DNA of 64,000 nt. Origin: G965197405 sp965197405. GTDB taxonomy: Bacteria; Chloroflexota; Dehalococcoidia; Lucifugimonadales; JAGWBF01. A program made the position numbers and the translations under genes. The stretch is taken from positions 2,666,001 through 2,730,000 of the forward strand of contig OZ240206.1 of assembly GCA_965197405.1 (NCBI GenBank). The letters are read 5' to 3'. Below the pieces are notes generated by a model that worked only from the letters and a program-made list of their open reading frames with translations, did not search any database and was not told the origin of the DNA. Positions 59,514-64,000 of the stretch are shown here, piece by piece (position 1 is the first letter of the stretch; the number at the start of each line of letters is the position of its first letter).

Positions 59514-59792
59514 ATGACTACATACAGCATAAGAGAGTTCAAAGCCAGGGTCAGTGAGATACTCAGAGACCTTGATGTCGGCGACGAGGTAATTATAACC
59601 CGCCGTGGGAAGCCCTGCGGCAGGCTCACCCCCATAGAATGTCCTACCGAGGGAAAGCCTTCCCTTAGTACGCTGAAGGGGTCCTTGGACTACCTGCCCG
59701 ACGCAACCTACGAAGACTTCCTGGACATCAAGGCGCTCTGGGAGCCTCGGGCCGATGCGTCTGCTGAGGCAAAGCACAGCCGTGCCGGATAG
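59514..59792 (+). CDS. Phd/YefM-type antitoxin
   Basis: A 92-aa protein with the Phd/YefM N-terminal DNA-binding fold (YSIREFKARVSEILRDLDVGDEVIITRRGKPCGRL in order, residues 4-38) and a C-terminal tail that would block the toxin. The ATG at 59514 is chosen because it gives the conserved start MTTYSIREF; the frame stays open to 59397. It overlaps the toxin gene by 38 nt, usual for such modules. In this family the antitoxin also represses its own promoter. Confidence 0.88.
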   Translation: MTTYSIREFKARVSEILRDLDVGDEVIITRRGKPCGRLTPIECPTEGKPSLSTLKGSLDYLPDATYEDFLDIKALWEPRADASAEAKHSRAG

Positions 59793-60186
59793 TCCGGCCC
59801 GGTTCGTGGTGGATACCCATGTCCTGTGGTGGTATCTGCGGTCGCCCGAGCGTCTCACAACCGCCGCCTCCGCCGTCTTCCGGCTGGCTGAGACTGGCAA
59901 CGCGATCATCGTTGTTCCCGCGATAGCTGTCGCCGAGCTCTACTTCCTTTCCGTCAAGCTGGGACAGCCTGTTGCACCCTCCACGTTGCTGGGGGTGTTG
60001 GCCTCCGTGGACGGGATAGAGCTGTCGGACCTCGGCAAAGCGCAGCTTGAGAAGCTTGACTGGTTCCCGGAGATTCCCGAGATGCACGACCGGCTCATTG
60101 CATCCGAGGCTGCGGCCCTTGACGCTCCGGTGCTTACGCGGGATGCGACACTTTCGGCTTCTCCCCAGATAGAGACCGTCTGGTAG
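59755..60186 (+). CDS. vapC: PIN-domain toxin (VapC-type ribonuclease)
   Basis: A 143-aa PIN-domain protein. The acidic residues that bind Mg2+ are Asp20 (VVDTHVLWW), Glu61 (AVAELYF), Asp112 (EMHDRLIAS) and Asp130 (VLTRDATL), all in place. VapC toxins cleave RNA. An alternative GTG start at 59782 would give 134 aa and reduce the overlap with the antitoxin. Pairing of a PIN toxin with a Phd/YefM antitoxin, rather than VapB AbrB-type, is well known. Confidence 0.9.
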   Translation: MRLLRQSTAVPDSPARFVVDTHVLWWYLRSPERLTTAASAVFRLAETGNAIIVVPAIAVAELYFLSVKLGQPVAPSTLLGVLASVDGIELSDLGKAQLEKLDWFPEIPEMHDRLIASEAAALDAPVLTRDATLSASPQIETVW

Positions 60187-60210
60187 GTGGGGCCAGGTTG
60201 TGATGACGTT

Positions 60211-60867
60211 CTAGGGCAAGAGCCGTTTCTTGACCTTGACGTACGCGGTGATGAGGTGCACCAGAGGAGTGGAGCGGCGACCGCAGACCATGCCGGCCTT
60301 CACCGCGTCCTTGAAGGATAGGGCCGAGCCGTTGAAGCCCTCCAGCTCGGTATAGGCCTCCCCCAGCTCTCCGGGGGTGTGGGCGTCACTCACCGCCACG
60401 GGAGCCAGCGATGCCTCGGCAGCCAGACGGCGACATTTTTCGAGGTCTCTCGGGAGGATGGTGCGGGCGTTGAGCACCTCTATGAGGTCCACGTAGGGCA
60501 AGACCTCGCTCAGGGCGTCTTGCGAGAGAGGCCCCCTCCTGATAGTGTCGAAGGGATGAGGCACCACCACCAAGCCCCCCTGGTCTTTGATGCGGTGCAC
60601 CGTCTCCAGAGGTGGCAGCCCTTTGGGTATCTCCTCTTCCAGGAAAAGTCCGATGATGTCTCCCTTGCTTGACTTGACCTCCTCGCCAACGATGACCGCG
60701 AAATCGGCAAGCTCACGCACCTCCAGGGCGCCCCTTATGCTGTTGTGGTCGGTGATGGCGATGCAGTTGAGGCCCACCTCGCGGCACCGGTCCACCACTA
60801 CCTGGGGGGCCACGTCGCAGTCTCCTGAGAAGCTGGTGTGTATGTGAAAGTCCCCTCGGAGGGCCAT
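60211..60867 (-). CDS. PHP-domain phosphoesterase
   Basis: A 218-aa metal-dependent phosphoesterase-type protein. Metal-binding motifs appear in order: DFHIHTSFSGDC (motif 1), AITDHNSIRG (motif 2), VVPHPFDTIRR and VAVSDAHTPGELG. These match the PHP domain of YciV/TrpH-like nucleoside 3',5'-bisphosphate phosphatases and others. HisK-type histidinol phosphatases are longer, so that role is less likely though not excluded. It converges with the toxin gene, 24 nt away. Confidence 0.85.
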   Translation of the reverse strand: MALRGDFHIHTSFSGDCDVAPQVVVDRCREVGLNCIAITDHNSIRGALEVRELADFAVIVGEEVKSSKGDIIGLFLEEEIPKGLPPLETVHRIKDQGGLVVVPHPFDTIRRGPLSQDALSEVLPYVDLIEVLNARTILPRDLEKCRRLAAEASLAPVAVSDAHTPGELGEAYTELEGFNGSALSFKDAVKAGMVCGRRSTPLVHLITAYVKVKKRLLP

Positions 60868-60952
60868 TTCGCCTCTTCCGGCCTGAATATTGGGGAATGC
60901 CTGGGTCTAGCTCGATGCTCCAAAGACAGCTTTTGCGAGGGGGAGGGGAGGG

Positions 60953-61987
60953 TCAGAACATGCCTCTGAGAGCTCTAAGCGCTCTCTGCCTGACGGCCTG
61001 ACGGTGGGTTGACCCATAGGCGGACGCCGAGTCCTCGAAGTGATTGACGTACCAGTCGTAGGAGTCCGTGAACATTTTTGCGTTGCTGTCCTGGGGCTGC
61101 CAGCCCAGGACGCGCTTCGCCTTGGAGATGTCGAAATAGAAGGGCTTGTCGGCTACCTTGTACTGCCAGTCCATCAGCGGCGAGAGCCTCAGAATGTCCA
61201 GGACCTGTAGCGAGGACTTCACCAGCGGCGCCGGAATGGACACCACCCTTGACCCAGACCCGGCGTGGCTGACCAGGGCCTCAAGGTCAGCTCGCACAGT
61301 CGAGTACTCCTCCGCGCCGATATTGAACTCGTCGTTGCTCTCCCTTTGCGCGGCCAGCAGGGACGCTTCCACCACGTCCCGTGAGCTTATGAACTGGAAC
61401 AGGTTGTCCCCCGGGCCAATGATCGGGATACGTTTGCCCCCCTTGATCCAGTCGAAGAGTATGTGGAATATGCCAAGCCTTTCGGTCCCTATGATAGTCC
61501 TGGGCCGTAGAATGCAGACCCTCAGACCACTCTGGCGGTAAGCCCGGATTTCCTGCTCGCCCTGAAATTTGGCATTCCCGTAATATCCCATGGGATGGGT
61601 CTCGGTCTCTTCTGTCACCGGAAGCCGGCTGGGTATGCCGTATATGGCGCTGGTGGATATGTGCACCACCTGTTTTATCTGATAGTCCAGGGAGGCTTGG
61701 AGCACGTTATGAGTCCCGCCCGCGTTGGTGGACTGGTACGCCCTTTTCCCTCGCGTGGGCAGCACCGCCGCTGCCAGGTGGAACACTGTATCCACATCCC
61801 GGCAGGCGTCCGCCACGGTCGAGGCGTCTCTCACGTCGCCCTTTATGAAATTGACGCTGCTCTGAAGCTCAGGGGCGTCGAGGTCGTTGACGTCCAGTAC
61901 GGTGGGGTGATAGCCGTCTTGCACCAGGCGCCGCACCAGCCCTACTCCCAGGAACCCCGAACCCCCTGTGACCAGTATCCTTTCCAA
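60953..61987 (-). CDS. NAD-dependent epimerase/dehydratase (extended SDR)
   Basis: A 344-aa extended SDR. The cofactor motif is VTGGSGFLGVGLV at 6-18, and the catalytic Tyr/Lys pair is in MGYYGNAKFQGE (YxxxK equivalent YYGNAK). The 3-beta-hydroxysteroid-dehydrogenase/sugar-epimerase group is the nearest. Substrate: a nucleotide sugar or a sterol-like molecule cannot be distinguished. The start follows GAGGAAAG. It lies downstream of the glutaredoxin-like selenoprotein gene on the same strand, with 189 nt between that contain hairpins (e.g. GGCATCG/CGATGCC at 62092-62109). Confidence 0.86.
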   Translation of the reverse strand: MERILVTGGSGFLGVGLVRRLVQDGYHPTVLDVNDLDAPELQSSVNFIKGDVRDASTVADACRDVDTVFHLAAAVLPTRGKRAYQSTNAGGTHNVLQASLDYQIKQVVHISTSAIYGIPSRLPVTEETETHPMGYYGNAKFQGEQEIRAYRQSGLRVCILRPRTIIGTERLGIFHILFDWIKGGKRIPIIGPGDNLFQFISSRDVVEASLLAAQRESNDEFNIGAEEYSTVRADLEALVSHAGSGSRVVSIPAPLVKSSLQVLDILRLSPLMDWQYKVADKPFYFDISKAKRVLGWQPQDSNAKMFTDSYDWYVNHFEDSASAYGSTHRQAVRQRALRALRGMF

Positions 61988-62176
61988 GGACTTTCCTCCT
62001 GTGTGACAGCCTTACCTGCCCCTACAGGTACAGAGTCTTTTTCACTCGTGGACCCGACGGCAGGAGACAGGCACGGCCTAACCCTGGGCAGGGCATCGTG
62101 CCCGATGCCTCCGAAGTCAAGGCCCTGAGCCGGGCCGGTGCATGGGTTCAGGGCATGGCGGTCTGGGAAGCTGCAG

Positions 62177-62413
62177 CTATAGGCCAGCCAATTCCAGTGC
62201 ATCCTTTAGCTTGGAAGGGTTGAACCCCACCACTTTTTGGTCGTGGACCATCGTTACCGGCGTGGCCCGGTGTCCCATAGAGATGAGGTCACTTCTGGCC
62301 TCCTCGTCCAAGGAAACGTTCCGCTCCGTGAATGGGACCCCTCTCTGTGAAAGAAACTCTTTCACCTTGTGGCAGGGGCCTCAACGCTCGGATGTGTAGA
62401 CGATTATATCCAT
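62177..62413 (-). CDS. Glutaredoxin-like selenoprotein with in-frame UGA (U-G-P-C motif)
   Basis: Read through one TGA, this frame gives a 78-aa glutaredoxin/NrdH-like protein. It begins MDIIVYTSER, then TGA (62381-62383, codon 11), then GPCHKVKEFLSQRG. The TGA falls exactly on the first Cys of the CxxC redox motif (U11-G-P-C14). Later parts are standard for the fold: FTERNV, a cis-Pro region ATPVTMV and VVGFNPSKLKDAL. GGAGGGAGA lies upstream of the ATG and an in-frame TAA precedes it. A SECIS-like hairpin follows the TGA. Such thiol-disulfide proteins with Sec are known in several phyla. A decayed gene or a sequencing error is the alternative. Confidence 0.72.
62335..62380 (-). promoter_or_regulatory. 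SECIS-like stem-loop after the in-frame TGA
   Basis: Within the coding RNA, GTGAAAGA (62358-62365) pairs perfectly with TCTTTCAC (62347-62354) around the tip GTT. A lower stem CCCCT/AGGGG (62374-62378 with 62338-62342) encloses it. The tip G lies 24 nt after the TGA, and the G-U at the tip is the feature SelB recognises in bacterial SECIS elements. Position, stem length and loop fit the usual bacterial SECIS limits. Confidence 0.65.
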
Positions 62414-62548
62414 TTAGATGATTCTCCCTCCAAGATTTGCTTGTGCCTGCTACATGAACCGGGATAGGTCCGCCCCGGCGGTGCGGCCTTTCCAAGCCCG
62501 TGTCACCTCGCCCGTTCAGGGTGTAAGAGGACATTGATAGCACGTTAT

Positions 62549-62577
62549 AGTCTACCCTAGTTGACGTGCTCTGACAA
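62549..62577 (-). promoter_or_regulatory. Sigma-70-type promoter TTGTCA-N17-TAGACT upstream of the selenoprotein gene
   Basis: On the minus strand -35 TTGTCA covers 62572-62577 and -10 TAGACT covers 62549-62554 with a 17-nt spacer, about 135 nt upstream of the ATG at 62413. The region between has no other gene. The neighbouring MITE-like repeat starts at 62596. Confidence 0.55.
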
Positions 62578-62595
62578 CTCGCCGGCTGCAAGGGA

Positions 62596-62753
62596 CAGGG
62601 CCTTTCAATTGTCACCCCGAGCGGAGCGAGGGGTCTAAAGTCCTTGCCTTCTTAGGCGTGCTGCTATCCAAGCATTTTTAGATTCCTCGCTGCGCTCGGA
62701 ATGACACGCGGCGGGGGCCTGTATTTATCTGGCGTGAGAATTGAAAGACCCTG
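62596..62753 (-). repeat. Palindromic MITE-like repeat, short form (copy 12)
   Basis: A 158-bp reverse copy from CAGGGCCTTTCAATTG to GAATTGAAAGACCCTG with perfect-looking inverted ends. It is the reverse orientation of copy 2 at 14598 and nearly identical. It separates the selenoprotein gene from the CoA-transferase gene. Confidence 0.88.
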
Positions 62754-62782
62754 CTGAACAGGGGCGCTGCGGTTGAGTCCGG

Positions 62783-64000
62783 CTAGCCGGACTTTCTCAG
62801 TCGTGCCGCCTCAGACTCATAGAGGACTCCGTCGTCGGTGAGCGTCCGCACCTCATCGAGGGACAGGCTCAGGTAGGTGCTCAGGACCTCAAAGTTATGC
62901 TCGCCCAGCTGTGGCGCGGGGCCCCGGACTCGTGTCTCCGCCTCGGAGAACTTGTAGGGCGGCGCCACCACCTCTATAGGCCCCAGCTCCGGATATTCCA
63001 CCTCCTGGAAGGTGCCCCTGGCACGAAAGTGCGGGTGCTTCAGGATGTCCCCCTGGGAGAGAACAGGCCCCGAGGGGATGCGCGCCTCGGCCAGGGCAGC
63101 AAGGGCCGCCTCGTCGTCGGAGACCGTTTGGAGCCACTCTTCGACGACGGCGACCACCTCCTCGCTGCGGTCTATCCTGTCGTCGTCGGTCCTGTAGCGA
63201 GGGTCTTCGATAAGCTCCGGGCGGTCCATGAGCACGCACAACCTGCCCCATGCGCTGTCTGGGCCCTGGTTTGTGGCCTGGATAGATATGTAGCCATCCT
63301 TGGCCTTTAGCACGCCCATAGGGAAGGTATAGCTGTTCTGCTTCCCGTTCCTGAAATGTACGGCAGCGCCCTTGTTCGCGGCGACGTAGGGCATCCCCAG
63401 AGAGTCCAGAAAAAGGACGCTTTCAATCATGGATAGGTCTATGTGCTGGCCCACGCCCGTCCGCTGGCGATGGAACAGAGCATAACCGACGGCTAGGGCT
63501 CCGGTCAGGCCGGTCATGGTGTCGCCGATGCCGCCGCCGATGGTGTAGGGAGCGCCCCCGCGTTCCCCGGTCATCCAGTTGAGTCCGCTCATGGCCTGGG
63601 CAATCGGGTCGGTGCAGACATGGTCAGGGTTATCCTTCAGTCCCTCCTGGCCGTACCCTGTCATTGAACACATGATAATGCTTGGATTCAGAGCACGGAG
63701 ACTGGGATAGTCCAGGCCGTAGCTCCGCACGACGTGGGGGGTGAAGTTCTCCACGAAGACATCCATCTTCTTAACCAGAGCGTGGACAATCTCCGGCCCT
63801 CGGGGGTGCTTGAGGTCTACGCACAAGCTCTTCTTCCCACCGTTCAGGTGCAGGTACGGCACCCCGTACCTTGTCGGGAGCGAGTCGGGGGAGAACCGCC
63901 CCGGCTCATCCTTCATGGGCCGCTCAACCTTGACGACATCCGCCCCCATATCGGCCATGATGCGACTGCAAAAGGGGCCTACAAACGCTGTGGTGAAGTC
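62783..64000 (-). CDS. CaiB/BaiF CoA-transferase (family III), cut by window edge
   Basis: At least 405 aa of a class III CoA-transferase. The frame is open to the right edge: upstream of the internal ATG at 63958 it reads FVGPFCSRIMADMGADVVKVE, so that ATG is not the start and the true N-terminus lies outside. Family blocks include PYLHLNGGKKSLCVDLK, the catalytic-Asp region ending in TDPIAQAMSGL, and GQHIDLSMIESVL. These enzymes move CoA between carboxylic acids; the pair of acids is unknown here. Many such paralogues are typical of marine and subsurface Chloroflexota. Confidence 0.9.
   Translation of the reverse strand, partial: DFTTAFVGPFCSRIMADMGADVVKVERPMKDEPGRFSPDSLPTRYGVPYLHLNGGKKSLCVDLKHPRGPEIVHALVKKMDVFVENFTPHVVRSYGLDYPSLRALNPSIIMCSMTGYGQEGLKDNPDHVCTDPIAQAMSGLNWMTGERGGAPYTIGGGIGDTMTGLTGALAVGYALFHRQRTGVGQHIDLSMIESVLFLDSLGMPYVAANKGAAVHFRNGKQNSYTFPMGVLKAKDGYISIQATNQGPDSAWGRLCVLMDRPELIEDPRYRTDDDRIDRSEEVVAVVEEWLQTVSDDEAALAALAEARIPSGPVLSQGDILKHPHFRARGTFQEVEYPELGPIEVVAPPYKFSEAETRVRGPAPQLGEHNFEVLSTYLSLSLDEVRTLTDDGVLYESEAARLRKSG

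Noticed and set aside
62177..62365. A 62-codon protein starting at GTG 62365 as the complete gene
   Set aside because: It would lack the redox motif and first strand of the glutaredoxin fold, both of which lie directly upstream in the same frame beyond the TGA.

Overview
The window is about 60% G+C, densely coded and free of rRNA or tRNA genes that I can see. The gene set (coenzyme F420 ligase CofE, two F420/FMN-type luciferase-like oxidoreductases, a CaiB/BaiF CoA-transferase, MmgE/PrpD, MaoC/SDR acyl-CoA genes, Thr/Pro-linkered lipoproteins, B12 salvage) and the many copies of a short palindromic repeat suggest a Chloroflexota bacterium, perhaps Dehalococcoidia or SAR202-like. That placement is an inference from gene content; no marker was aligned.

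Layout. 1-1636: prmC (cut by the left edge) and prfA. 1637-5007: a leader region with a strong promoter, then panD, two methyltransferases and a hydrolase. 5014-7161: a DtxR/MntR-type metal regulator divergent from an ABC ATPase whose promoter overlaps a DtxR-like box. 7158-13124: a B12 unit on the minus strand (btuF-btuC-btuD-cobC-cobQ) behind a consensus promoter, a full cobalamin riboswitch and a terminator. An IS66-family element with perfect 8-bp target duplications sits 3 bp upstream of that promoter. 14863-19259: MmgE/PrpD, LLM oxidoreductase, NIPSNAP and a GuaB3-type protein. 19329-20375: a tandem GIY-YIG protein. 20439-27838: a long minus-strand run with hisIE, hisF, hisA and hisH, interleaved with a methyltransferase, a HAD phosphatase, a lipoprotein hydrolase and a PduO-type cobalamin adenosyltransferase. 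28183-35051: cofE, a small zinc-ribbon-like protein, a KtrB/TrkH potassium channel with three RCK-type proteins and a universal stress protein, then pheA. 35126-38850: trpB, trpF, Nudix, GNAT and a small coiled-coil protein. 38945-42005: an SDR pair (one copy frameshifted) and two MaoC-like hydratases. 42093-50925: pcrA, acs, an NDUFA9-like reductase, folC, fabF and a cupin. 51354-64000: a mixture of enzymes, small unknown proteins, a Phd/PIN toxin-antitoxin pair, an amidase with a small partner, an alcohol dehydrogenase, PHP and epimerase genes, a glutaredoxin-like gene with an in-frame TGA, and a CaiB/BaiF CoA-transferase cut by the right edge.

The strongest hidden signal is at 62177-62413 (minus). 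A 78-codon glutaredoxin-like gene carries TGA exactly where the first cysteine of the CxxC redox motif belongs (U-G-P-C). A stem-loop with a G-U at its tip follows 24 nt later, as expected of a bacterial SECIS element. It reads as a selenoprotein that conventional gene calling would truncate.

Other points of note are a degenerate second cobalamin-aptamer-like segment ahead of the full riboswitch, an iron-box-like operator, a mosaic SDR duplication with a one-base frameshift, and about a dozen copies of a palindromic MITE-like repeat that fills most intergenic gaps and creates spurious open frames.
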